A stretch of DNA of 10,283 nucleotides from Nitrososphaeria archaeon (GTDB lineage: Archaea; Thermoproteota; Nitrososphaeria; Conexivisphaerales; UBA164): positions 1 to 10,283 of the forward strand of contig JARVJW010000144.1 in NCBI GenBank assembly GCA_029775955.1. Direction: 5' to 3'. Positions 1 to 6,283 of the stretch are shown here, one piece after another. The stretch's first letter is position 1; every line of letters begins with the position of its first letter. Made by a program: the position numbers and the translations under genes. Below the pieces are notes generated by a model. That model was not told the DNA's origin. It did not search any database and was given only the letters and a program-made list of their open reading frames with translations.

Positions 1-522
1 AGGGGAGATGAACCATACGTGAAGTCCTGGACAAAGCGGTTCCTGAAGTGCACCATAGGCGCAGAGCTCAGGAAGCAGCTGGTCACTGCGGTGAAGATAA
101 GGAGGGGCCCCTGCGATGACGGCAGGGGCTTCAGGCAGGTGGTGATGAAGGCCCACGCCATAAGGCCAATCGTGCTGGGCGTAGGCGACAAGGGGTACGA
201 TGCGGAGAAGAACCACGTGCTTCTCAGGGAGGAGCTTGGGGCCATGTCCATAATCCCAGCCAGGAATGAGGACGTCCCGGTCTGGAGGACAAAGGGCCGA
301 TACAGGAAGGAGATGAAGAGGGGCTATTCAAAGAAGTATCACCAGAGGTCAAAGGTGGAGACCATATTCTCCGTCATAAAGAGGACCATAGGAGACGAGA
401 TAAGGTCGGTGAAGACGGTGGCCCAGAACAATGAAATGAGGGCAAAAATAATCGGCTATAACGCCGCTAGGATCGTAGGTATGGCCTCTTCTTTATTCGG
501 AGGTTTTCTACAGAGCCTTTGA
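1..522 (+). CDS. DDE transposase, IS4/IS5 type, C-terminal part (cut by window edge)
   Basis: The frame is open from base 1 to a TGA at 520-522, so the gene starts outside the window; the GTG at 19 is only an internal codon. Counting from that codon, GDKGYD at 56-61 carries the second catalytic Asp (D57). The spacing Y107-x2-R110-x3-E114-x6-K121 fits the YREK signature of IS4-superfamily transposases, with E114 as the third acidic catalytic residue. The enzyme cuts and rejoins the ends of its insertion sequence. The DNA is clearly richer in G+C than the rest of the window and uses AGG for most arginines, which marks it as acquired. No frameshift is seen in this part, so the copy may be intact. 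The exact IS group cannot be named from the fragment. Confidence 0.88.
   Translation, partial: RGDEPYVKSWTKRFLKCTIGAELRKQLVTAVKIRRGPCDDGRGFRQVVMKAHAIRPIVLGVGDKGYDAEKNHVLLREELGAMSIIPARNEDVPVWRTKGRYRKEMKRGYSKKYHQRSKVETIFSVIKRTIGDEIRSVKTVAQNNEMRAKIIGYNAARIVGMASSLFGGFLQSL
502..519 (-). repeat. candidate right terminal inverted repeat of the left IS
   Basis: Read on the minus strand this is AAGGCTCTGTAGAAAACC, which resembles the terminal repeats of IS5-type elements. It overlaps the last codons of the transposase gene. The matching left end lies outside the window, so the assignment is an inference. Confidence 0.35.
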
Positions 523-856
523 AAGGTAAATTTTATTACTAATAATTTTGAACTAAGATATGTGAATGTGTTTCCGTTTGAATTTTGCAAGATCAAAAGG
601 CTCCATATACCTCAGGCGAAATGTAAATTCCTGCATAACACATTCAGAAATTTGTCGTTATGATATAATATGTGAAAGCTATTTAAACGTCTGGACTTGT
701 TTTTATCCTGTAATCCAGAAGCCTGTTGTATAGAAGTCATCATTAGAATCTGCGTTTATCGGATAAAACCTGAACTTATAAGTAATCAACTGCTTTGCAA
801 ATGCTAAGGATATTATAAACCTTTATTCGCTTTTATCCAAGGAGACTTCCGCTTAG
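523..856. other. gene-free spacer between the left IS and the phosphatase-like gene
   Basis: AT-rich stretch of 334 bases. I found no convincing coding region on either strand and no RNA gene. It holds a perfect 10-bp palindrome ACTTATAAGT (774-783) and several TTTTATCC/GGATAAAA words that look like archaeal TATA elements but face no recognisable gene. Transcripts of the thioredoxin pair must end here. Confidence 0.6.
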
Positions 857-1429
857 TTAAAAATGCCCTAGATTTAAAATTAACGGCATTAACTGCTCCA
901 GCTTTATTGTTTGGTCTTCATATGGTCTCTGCAGAGTTGACATATATATTCCATACTTGCCTTTTCCTGTTCCTTGCTGACCACCATACGGAGAAAAGAA
1001 CAAGAAGCTGTCCAGGGCGGAGTGCATCTCTTCCAAATATTTATCTATCAGGTTCAGGCCTGTACAGCTTCCGTCTATCTCATATAAATTTATAGACATC
1101 ACAATGGTGCCTCTGCCAAGCATCCTTTTGAATTCATCAGACACAGCTTCAAGTTCCCCTTTTAACGTCGTTTTTTCAACGTCAAGGGATGGATAACCAA
1201 TGGTAGGGTTTGCCAGAGGAATGTTCGATGGAATCAATGATTGTTTTTGCATATCTCCAATTCTCATATTGCCAAGCACCGTGAGCCAAGCCGATTTTGG
1301 GGTCTGATGATCACTGTTTTCAATAACTCCACGAGGAACGCTGTTCAATAGATTATTAAGGAATTTTGGCTGGCAGTCAGCCAAGTGTTCGTATCCCAGC
1401 CCCATTATGCCCACAGCAGCAGCTTTCAT
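857..1429 (-). CDS. small alkaline phosphatase superfamily-like protein, probably a pseudoenzyme
   Basis: 190 residues. The N-terminus (GIMGLGYEHL, 7-16) aligns by eye with the GIDGxxxxxL start of type I phosphodiesterase/AP-superfamily proteins, but the metal-binding Asp is Met9. TPKSAW (43-48) matches the region with the nucleophilic Thr (T43). SINLYEID (112-119) matches the strand usually followed by the DxxxH ligands, here SCTG instead. FLFFSPYG (142-149) sits where the family has SDHG, again without Asp and His. Family members are usually 350-500 residues, so this one is short and seems to have lost its metal site. The start codon overlaps the stop of the thioredoxin gene by one base, so the two are probably translated together. 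What is seen is the motif pattern; loss of activity is inferred. An unrelated fold is possible. Confidence 0.5.
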   Translation of the reverse strand: MKAAAVGIMGLGYEHLADCQPKFLNNLLNSVPRGVIENSDHQTPKSAWLTVLGNMRIGDMQKQSLIPSNIPLANPTIGYPSLDVEKTTLKGELEAVSDEFKRMLGRGTIVMSINLYEIDGSCTGLNLIDKYLEEMHSALDSFLFFSPYGGQQGTGKGKYGIYMSTLQRPYEDQTIKLEQLMPLILNLGHF

Positions 1430-1755
1430 TAGTCATCAACCAGTGACCTTAACTTACTGAGCAGCAGCTCACGTGGCACAACTCCAACTATCCTATCAAC
1501 AGGCTCTCCATGGCTGAACACTATCAGTGTCGGCAAGCCGTAAACTGAGAACTGATCTGCAACTTCAGGGTTTTTCTGAGTATCAACCCTACCGAACTTT
1601 ACCTCGGGAAACATGGGAATTATCCCCTGAACAATCCTGTGTAGGACATGACATGGGGCGCACCATGGGGCCCAGAAATCAATTACAGCTATTTCAGAAT
1701 TTTCTATAAACTCCCTAACTTGGTCCTCCGAAAGGCACTCCATTTCAACTTGCAT
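1429..1755 (-). CDS. trxA: thioredoxin with CAPC active site
   Basis: With the ATG at 1755 the protein has 108 residues and its WCAPC active site falls at C32-C35, the same numbering as E. coli thioredoxin. The cis-proline is P75 in GLPT. Length and order of motifs (DFWAPWC, then VDTQKNPEVA, then YGLPTLIVF) are those of a complete single-domain thioredoxin, a cytoplasmic disulfide reductase. Ala replaces the usual Gly between the cysteines, which is tolerated in the family but can shift the redox potential. An upstream TTG at 1773 would add six residues, but the TATA position favours the ATG at 1755. The stop TAA shares one base with the ATG of the phosphatase-like gene downstream, suggesting one transcript. 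No thioredoxin reductase is next to it. Confidence 0.93.
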   Translation of the reverse strand: MQVEMECLSEDQVREFIENSEIAVIDFWAPWCAPCHVLHRIVQGIIPMFPEVKFGRVDTQKNPEVADQFSVYGLPTLIVFSHGEPVDRIVGVVPRELLLSKLRSLVDD

Positions 1756-1775
1756 GCGTGACAATAAATTCAATT

Positions 1776-1796
1776 CAAATTTAAATCTTTATAAAA
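1776..1796 (-). promoter_or_regulatory. TATA region of the thioredoxin gene
   Basis: The minus strand holds TTTTATAAA (1796-1788) and TTTAAATTTG (1785-1776). A transcript starting about 26 bases after either would begin at or just before the ATG at 1755, so the mRNA would be leaderless or nearly so. This supports that start over the upstream TTG. Confidence 0.5.
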
Positions 1797-1812
1797 AATT
1801 TGCAACTTGAAA

Positions 1813-1825
1813 GCAGAAGTTCTGC
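1813..1825. promoter_or_regulatory. palindrome GCAGAAGTTCTGC upstream of the thioredoxin promoter
   Basis: Two perfect 6-base arms around one central base, about 20 bases upstream of the thioredoxin TATA region. It could be an operator or part of the left end of the decayed IS607 element; nothing decides between these. Confidence 0.2.
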
Positions 1826-1869
1826 ATAATATAGTCAATAAAAGCAATAATTTTATATTAGCATAGAGT

Positions 1870-2405
1870 AAAATATTAACTACGAAAGCTAAAAAAAGTT
1901 TGAACCTATTACAGATATCTAGAAAAACACTTCGTGTTTATGCTAAAGACGGATGAATACGTTACACCGTAATGTCGAACAAAATGTACAATTATAATGA
2001 GAAGTTCACAAGATTCTGAATAAGAGAAAAACGATCATTTATGAACGTGTATCCAAAATAGAAGAACGATTTACAGAACCAAATATAGCAGTTGCAGCAA
2101 TGGTGCTACATGAACGGATACACAATGCAATTTATTAAGGCATTTGAAAAAAGAAAATATTTTTCGAGATGCTTGATTAAATCATTAACCATAAGGTCGA
2201 GAGAGTAACATATAAGGACAGGTTAAGCAGGGTTGGCTTCTAACTGTTCAAGTATCTGTTTCAGAAATTTAGGACTGAGATTGTAGTTATATCCGTAGGC
2301 GATCCAAAACTTGATTCTGGAGAGGCGTTTGAAGAGATTACATTCATGTTACATTATTATTTAATGATGTACTCAAAACGTAGAAATTATTTCATTGGGT
2401 TGGAT
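1870..2405 (+). pseudogene. tnpA: decayed IS607-type serine recombinase (tnpA)
   Basis: Pieces of one protein can be followed. Frame 1 from 1870 gives a MerR-like helix-turn-helix region (LNLLQISRKTLRVYAKDG, then a TGA, then IRYTVMSNKMYNYNE). A one-base shift near 2017 moves to the frame starting at 2019 with RKTIIYERVS, the serine recombinase catalytic motif (YARVS) with Ala changed to Glu. The same frame later gives IINHKVERVTYKDRLSRVGF, then LFKYLFQKFRTEIVVIS and HYYLMMYSKRRN, which is the typical order of an IS607 TnpA. In-frame stops fall at 2136, 2145, 2178 and 2241. The protein cannot be made. The start is uncertain because no ATG is preserved near 1870. tnpB follows directly in the same frame. 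Confidence 0.8.
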
Positions 2406-3468
2406 ATGAAGGCCAATAGGACTGAACGGGTATACATTGGAAAAAACGATACTGTTTCAGCTTTCTGCCACACATCAAAGAACCTGTACAATCAGGCAAA
2501 TATTAAGGCAACAATTCATTAAACATGAAAAATAGTCAAGGTGATCTCAAACAATTTCAAATTTCATCTGATAATTCCAACAACCATCAGAAATTGCCAG
2601 CACAGTGGACTGTGAAGAAGGAGGCGTGGAATTCGTTCCTTAGGGCAATGAAATCTTACAAGAATAATTCTGAGCTTTTTAAAGGAAAACCTAACATGCA
2701 TGAATATAAAATAAAAACGGTAAATTCATGTTGACTTTCACAAACCATAGTATTGAAGATGTAATGTTAGGGTTTCCAAAAATTATGAAATCAGAGGTGA
2801 AAAAAGATTAGATGATATTGATCTGAGGGAAGTAAAAATAATACTTCCCAGTATAACGGGTAGATCGTATATAGAATCGATATTCATGATACATGTATAT
2901 CAAACAGCCATGGACATTGACATCGGATTAACGTGGCTATCGCATATAACATCTCTGACCATGGGATTGTTGTCAAGGGCGGTTTTCTAAAATCGATGAA
3001 TCAATACCCCAACAAGAACTATGCATATCTGAAATCAATAGACAGCAGGACAATAAACTTGCAAAAATGGAAGCTATTTCTGAAGAGAAACAGGAAGAAC
3101 GCAATGCACATAATCTCTCGGAAAATCGTTGAATATGCTAAATCAAGAGGCATAGACACTATTGTTATAAGTAGGGAATGGAAACAGTCCGTAGAGATGG
3201 GGAACAATCAGAACTTTGTACAGATTCCATTTAACACACTCAGGTAAGATACAAGGCAGAATAAAATGGAATTAATGTTTTCGTCATAGATGAATCCACA
3301 TGGAAGCAAATTTTCAGATGGTGAAAGCATTGAACATCACGGCACAGGATATCAAGAGGCCGCTAACGAGATGGAAAAATGATAAACGCAATGCAACATG
3401 ATAAGAAAGGGGTTCCTGAAAGCTTTTGCAAATGGGATACAGGGTTACACCCAAGAAGCATCGGATAA
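2406..3468 (+). pseudogene. tnpB: decayed IS607-associated tnpB (RNA-guided nuclease remnant)
   Basis: TnpB is the omega-RNA guided endonuclease of IS605/IS607 elements. The ATG at 2406 opens with SKNLYNQAN, the family's N-terminal hallmark, and stops at 2520. The frame at 2525 carries LPAQWTVKKEAWNSFLRAMK, then the frame at 2725 gives FMLTFTNHSIED. A shift near 2805 leads to the first RuvC motif DIDIG (2913-2927). The frame 2933-3247 gives VVKGGFLKSMNQY, a Glu-bearing ISREWKQSVEMG and QNFVQIPF. After 3244 come RYKAE, a stop, NGINVFVIDEST, then shifts to DGESIEHH, DIKRPLTRW and finally a frame ending with a TAA at 3466-3468. The last RuvC motif (usually INADVNG) reads INAMQHD. The zinc-finger cysteines are gone. 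At least six frame changes plus stops show an old, dead copy. Confidence 0.85.
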
Positions 3469-3474
3469 CTTCTA

Positions 3475-3507
3475 AAGGTTAACATGGTTAACAGAAATCA
3501 TAACCTT
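3475..3507 (+). repeat. inverted repeat just after the tnpB remnant
   Basis: Perfect 7-base arms AAGGTTA (3475-3481) and TAACCTT (3501-3507) with a 19-base loop, directly after the tnpB stop. It may be what is left of the IS607 right end or its omega-RNA, or a terminator. It could be chance in this AT-rich context. Confidence 0.25.
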
Positions 3508-3638
3508 AATCGTCTGCTAAAAATGCCGTGGACTACAGTTTCAATGTAGATAAGTTTAAATATTGGTAAATATAAAAGAATATTTAAAGTGATAATCGCT
3601 TATAGAGACAAAGTCTGCATGGAATGGATATGAGACTG

Positions 3639-3890
3639 GCTTATGGTACATCAAAAACCTGCTCCAGATGCGGGTATTATAATAAAGGGGGCAAGCACAT
3701 TCAAATGCGGGCTTATAATCGATAGGCAGGAAAATGCATCAATAAACATATGAAACAAATTCCTATGTGGGGAGTTATGGGTTCCCCCCGAAAGGAGCCA
3801 AGCTCGATGAGTTCTCCGATGAACCCAGAGGATGATAAGAGCGATGAGGCTCATGAACTGAGTATGGGTTCCATACATATCCATACTTAA
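3639..3890 (+). pseudogene. TnpB C-terminal remnant within repeat copy 1
   Basis: Frame at 3639 reads AYGTSKTCSRCGYYNKGGK, the first CxxC half of the TnpB zinc ribbon. A frame change near 3690 gives TFKCGLIIDRQENASINI (from 3697), the last RuvC motif with its Asp. The usual CPNCG is reduced to CG, so one zinc-binding cysteine is missing. After a TGA at 3751 the first frame returns with MKQIPMWGVMGSP and runs to a TAA at 3888-3890, seven bases before the repeat ends. Nothing upstream encodes the RuvC-I and RuvC-II parts. It belongs to a different TnpB family from the IS607 remnant next door. Confidence 0.75.
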
Positions 3891-3897
3891 TTCAGAA
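3778..3897 (+). ncRNA. possible omega-RNA-like structured 3' end, copy 1
   Basis: The words TGGGTTC (3778-3784), GAACCCA (3821-3827), TGGGTTC (3865-3871) alternate so that each can pair with its neighbour. Inside the first stem GGAG/CTCC (3794-3797, 3814-3817) and CTC/GAG (3803-3805, 3809-3811) nest. Omega-RNAs of TnpB elements come from this position, overlapping the tnpB 3' end and the element's right end. In copy 1 a fourth match, GAACCCA (3895-3901), crosses the right boundary. Structure is read by eye; expression is unknown. Confidence 0.3.
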
Positions 3898-3957
3898 CCC
3901 ATAATGAATTTAAATAACCGGAGTGGCGCTCATTTTTCCTGAACGTCGGAACCCATA

Positions 3958-4845
3958 TCAGAGGTACCTGAACCCGCTGTCTGGAAGCACTGCGACAATT
4001 GTGCTGTCTCTGTTCATGGTGAAGGCAAGCTGCCTTGAAACAAGTAGCACTGCTGCAGAACTCCACCCTATAAGCATGGCTTCCTTGTTTGCAACTTCTT
4101 TAATTATTTTTTCCAGTTCATCATGCTCGCTTTTCCCTATCCACTTGATTTCATCTATAGTTGAAGCATCAAACAACTTAGAAGGCATATCATCATTGGG
4201 GTTCCTGAGGCCAGGAACCGTTATTCCCTTATCCGGAGCCACACCAAAAACCCTTATTCTGGGATCATATCTTTTTAGCACAACAGAGCATCCTGCAGCA
4301 GTTCCCCCTGTTCCTATGCCAACGACAAGCACATCAAGCCTCCCATTTACCTGTTTGAGTATTTCTAGAGCTGTGCCATCCATGTGAGCTCTGGGGTTTT
4401 CCGCGTTGCTGAACTGGTCAAGGCTGACAAATTTTCCCTCACCTCGATTTAAAATGCTCTCTCTGACCCTGATAGCGCCAGCTGTTCCCTCCTCCTTTGG
4501 GGTGAGTATGAGTGAAGCGCCAAACATTTCTATTGCCCTCTGTTTCTCTCTGCTAGCGCTTTCAGGCATTATTATTGTAACACTCACGCCATAATATGCA
4601 CCAATCATGGCAAGCGCTATGCCTGTGTTGCCAGAAGTGGCTTCCACGAGTTGCTTGCCAGCAGCAATTGTTCCAGTTTTTACTGCACTCTCAAACATTG
4701 ATTTGACTATCCTGTCCTTCAGAGACCCACCCGAATTGAACCACTCTAATTTTGCATAGATCTGTCCGCCTTTTTCAGGTGAAAACCTCCTGAGCCAGAC
4801 CATGGGCGTGTTTCCAATCAAATTAAGGTAGCTAGTGTTAATCAT
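3958..4845 (-). CDS. cysteine synthase / cystathionine beta-synthase family PLP enzyme
   Basis: 295 residues, fold type II PLP enzyme that replaces an activated serine side chain with sulfide to make cysteine. Motifs in order: LIGNTPMV (9-16), GGSLKDR (39-45) with the PLP-binding Lys43, substrate loop TSGNTG (70-75), phosphate-binding GTGGT (178-182), GWSSAA (260-265) and LPDSG (287-291) with the Ser that contacts the pyridine nitrogen. After PDSG the family usually has ERY; here it is FRYL and the protein stops, somewhat shorter than CysM (about 303) or CysK (about 323). Which serine ester it uses (O-acetyl or O-phospho) cannot be told. It is the only gene between the two identical 376-bp elements. 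Codon use is like the genes to its right. Own promoter just upstream, inside the 48 bases before repeat copy 2. Confidence 0.9.
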   Translation of the reverse strand: MINTSYLNLIGNTPMVWLRRFSPEKGGQIYAKLEWFNSGGSLKDRIVKSMFESAVKTGTIAAGKQLVEATSGNTGIALAMIGAYYGVSVTIIMPESASREKQRAIEMFGASLILTPKEEGTAGAIRVRESILNRGEGKFVSLDQFSNAENPRAHMDGTALEILKQVNGRLDVLVVGIGTGGTAAGCSVVLKRYDPRIRVFGVAPDKGITVPGLRNPNDDMPSKLFDASTIDEIKWIGKSEHDELEKIIKEVANKEAMLIGWSSAAVLLVSRQLAFTMNRDSTIVAVLPDSGFRYL

Positions 4846-4879
4846 AGCTTTTTAATGAATTGTTTGACATAATATTAAC

Positions 4880-4889
4880 TTTTTTAAAC
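4880..4889 (-). promoter_or_regulatory. TATA element of the cysteine synthase gene
   Basis: The minus strand reads GTTTAAAAAG about 40 bases before the ATG at 4845, predicting a start near 4858 and a short leader. The upstream border of repeat copy 2 (4894) lies only a few bases beyond, where the BRE would be, so the insertion may have altered expression. Confidence 0.4.
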
Positions 4890-5010
4890 AAATAATGCCG
4901 TGGACTACAGTTTCAATGTAGATAAGTTTAAATATTGGTAAATATAAAAGAATATTTAAAGTGATAATCGCTTATAGAGACAAAGTCTGCATGGAATGGA
5001 TATGAGACTG

Positions 5011-5262
5011 GCTTATGGTACATCAAAAACCTGCTCCAGATGCGGGTATTATAATAAAGGGGGCAAGCACATTCAAATGCGGGCTTATAATCGATAGGCA
5101 GGAAAATGCATCAATAAACATATGAAACAAATTCCTATGTGGGGAGTTATGGGTTCCCCCCGAAAGGAGCCAAGCTCGATGAGTTCTCCGATGAACCCAG
5201 AGGATGATAAGAGCGATGAGGCTCATGAACTGAGTATGGGTTCCATACATATCCATACTTAA
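5011..5262 (+). pseudogene. TnpB C-terminal remnant within repeat copy 2
   Basis: Identical to the remnant in copy 1: zinc-ribbon half TCSRCGYYNKG, frame change, GLIIDRQENASINI, stop, then the MKQIPMWG tail ending with TAA at 5260-5262. It shares the same disabling changes. Confidence 0.75.
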
Positions 5263-5269
5263 TTCAGAA
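5150..5269 (+). ncRNA. possible omega-RNA-like structured 3' end, copy 2
   Basis: Same nested arms as in copy 1: TGGGTTC at 5150-5156 and 5237-5243, GAACCCA at 5193-5199. Here the sequence after the boundary is TCCTAAATTCC, so the last arm is imperfect (GAATCC). If a transcript ran past the end, its flank would be antisense to the 3' end of the VIT-domain gene. Confidence 0.28.
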
Positions 5270-5271
5270 TC

Positions 5272-6237
5272 CTAAATTCCTGCTGTTATGCCAGTCAATA
5301 TCCTTATTGCATTCCCTAGAAGATACGTTGCAAGCGCGGCACCCAAAGCCAGTAACACCATCTCTGTAACCTTTTTTTTACCGCTTACTCCGCTTATTAT
5401 GCTTGTGAGGTAACCTGCCACGGCAAGTGCTAATATTGCAAGCAACGTTGAGGTCAGTTGGTCTACCATCACCGAAAAAGGCAGGAAATAGGGGAGGGTT
5501 GGCACCAGTGCGCCCACTATGTAGAATATTCCTACAAATGTGGCAGATTCTTTTGCGCTTGTGACCCTTTCGCCAATGCCCTGCTGGCTTCCAAATACGA
5601 TTTTGGACAGCTTTAATCTCAGGTTTCTATTTTGGTTAAGCTCATTTTCAGATTTAGTTGAAACATATGCACCAACCGACATTGACAGCGCGCCTGCGAT
5701 TCCTATTACAAGCCCAGTTATAGCTACAAGTATACTCCTTTCGTAAGCGCCAGCAAGCCCTGAAACAGCTGCGAGGAGCTCTACAAGGCCGTCATTCATT
5801 CCAAAGAGCACATCACGCAGGTTTTCCACAATGCTCATTGATGACTTCTCTGCGAAAAAGCTTTCGTGTTCCATTTCATCCTTCACAATGCTTTTAAGCG
5901 TATCCTTGTCACCTTCACTTAACCCTCGTTCATTAAATAGCTTCAAGTAGTTTACTACGGTTGAGGCTTCCCTTTCTTCGAATAACTTCATCATAAGATT
6001 AAACCCAAGAAGTCTCATCAAAAGTGCTTCAATCTTGACTTTTACCTTAGATGGCGCTTTGGGAATGCTGGTGCCTGACCCCTTTAAAAGGTTTAGAAAG
6101 AACTTTGAATGGCTTTCCTCTACTTTCGAGAGTTCAGTGAGCCTTTTTTTGGCATCATTGTCACGAACTGAACGGGCAAGTTCAATGTAAAGCATCTGGT
6201 CTCTAAGTTCATCCTTGTAAAAATCGGTTACCTGCAT
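5272..6237 (-). CDS. ferritin-like/VIT1-CCC1 fusion membrane protein (iron or manganese transport)
   Basis: 321 residues in two parts. Residues 1-135 form a rubrerythrin/ferritin-like helical domain with candidate diiron ligands E19, E40-x2-H43, E87 and E121-x2-H124. Residues 138-321 are a VIT1/CCC1 domain opening with NLRDVLFGMNDGLVE, followed by about five hydrophobic segments (roughly 150-170, 174-195, 232-256, 261-285, 292-315). This layout is that of the Er-VIT1/MbfA family, in which the cytoplasmic ferritin-like part is thought to sense or oxidise iron and the membrane part exports Fe(II) or Mn(II). The direction of transport here is an inference. The gene is complete and ends two bases from repeat copy 2. 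The ATG start is supported by a TATA element 27 bases upstream, giving a leaderless mRNA. Confidence 0.9.
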   Translation of the reverse strand: MQVTDFYKDELRDQMLYIELARSVRDNDAKKRLTELSKVEESHSKFFLNLLKGSGTSIPKAPSKVKVKIEALLMRLLGFNLMMKLFEEREASTVVNYLKLFNERGLSEGDKDTLKSIVKDEMEHESFFAEKSSMSIVENLRDVLFGMNDGLVELLAAVSGLAGAYERSILVAITGLVIGIAGALSMSVGAYVSTKSENELNQNRNLRLKLSKIVFGSQQGIGERVTSAKESATFVGIFYIVGALVPTLPYFLPFSVMVDQLTSTLLAILALAVAGYLTSIISGVSGKKKVTEMVLLALGAALATYLLGNAIRILTGITAGI

Positions 6238-6260
6238 GATTTTGAGTTGTCTTTCTAAAT

Positions 6261-6268
6261 AGATAAAA
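6261..6268 (-). promoter_or_regulatory. TATA element of the ferritin-like/VIT gene
   Basis: Minus strand TTTTATCT centred 27 bases before the ATG at 6237, the spacing expected for a leaderless archaeal transcript. It sits inside the 46-base gap after the 240-residue protein's gene, so this gene probably has its own promoter. Confidence 0.5.
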
Positions 6269-6283
6269 GTATTGGTTGAAAAA

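Larger units (their letters stand above)
3522..3897 (+). mobile_element. 376-bp non-autonomous TnpB-derived element, copy 1
   Basis: By reading, identical over its whole length to 4894-5269 (constant offset 1372) and in the same orientation. Order of parts: a left end with the hairpin CTACA/TGTAG (3533-3537, 3545-3549) and a 10-base inverted repeat TTTAAATATT/AATATTTAAA (3555-3564, 3579-3588); a short ATG-containing stretch near 3619; a TnpB C-terminal fragment (3639-3890); and a right end with nested inverted repeats. This fits an internally deleted IS605/IS1341-type element with both ends kept, moved by a transposase encoded elsewhere. It lies on the plus strand 60 bases beyond the 3' end of the cysteine synthase gene. 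No target duplication is seen at either end, as expected for IS605-type transposition. Confidence 0.75.
4894..5269 (+). mobile_element. 376-bp non-autonomous TnpB-derived element, copy 2
   Basis: Same sequence as 3522-3897 with no difference found by eye. Left-end hairpins fall at 4905-4921 and 4927-4960. It is wedged between the cysteine synthase promoter and the stop codon of the ferritin-like/VIT gene, ending two bases from that stop. Identical copies that carry the same frameshifts mean the already defective element was copied recently, either by transposition in trans or by duplication of the segment. Confidence 0.75.

Noticed and set aside
790..805. CTGCTTTGCAAATGC as a third copy of the 13-bp repeat near pyrC
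   Set aside because: The match to TGCTTTGTTGCAT needs a gap, so it is not convincing.
1756..1773. TTG start at 1773 for thioredoxin
   Set aside because: ATG at 1755 fits the promoter distance and the family's residue numbering.
2525..3247. Two small separate hypothetical genes (2525-2734 and 2933-3247)
   Set aside because: Both are consecutive pieces of one decayed tnpB; their sequences fit next to each other in a TnpB protein.
3651..3902. Minus-strand open frame of 83 codons (and 5023-5256 of 77 codons) across the repeats
   Set aside because: It is antisense to the TnpB remnant; it appears twice only because the repeat does, and its residues (His/Ile/Ser rich) look like a shadow.
3923..4387. 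Plus-strand open frame of 154 codons
   Set aside because: It is the opposite strand of the cysteine synthase gene, whose motifs are clear.
3522..5269. CRISPR array from the repeated sequence
   Set aside because: Only two long copies separated by a full gene; no short regular repeats and spacers.
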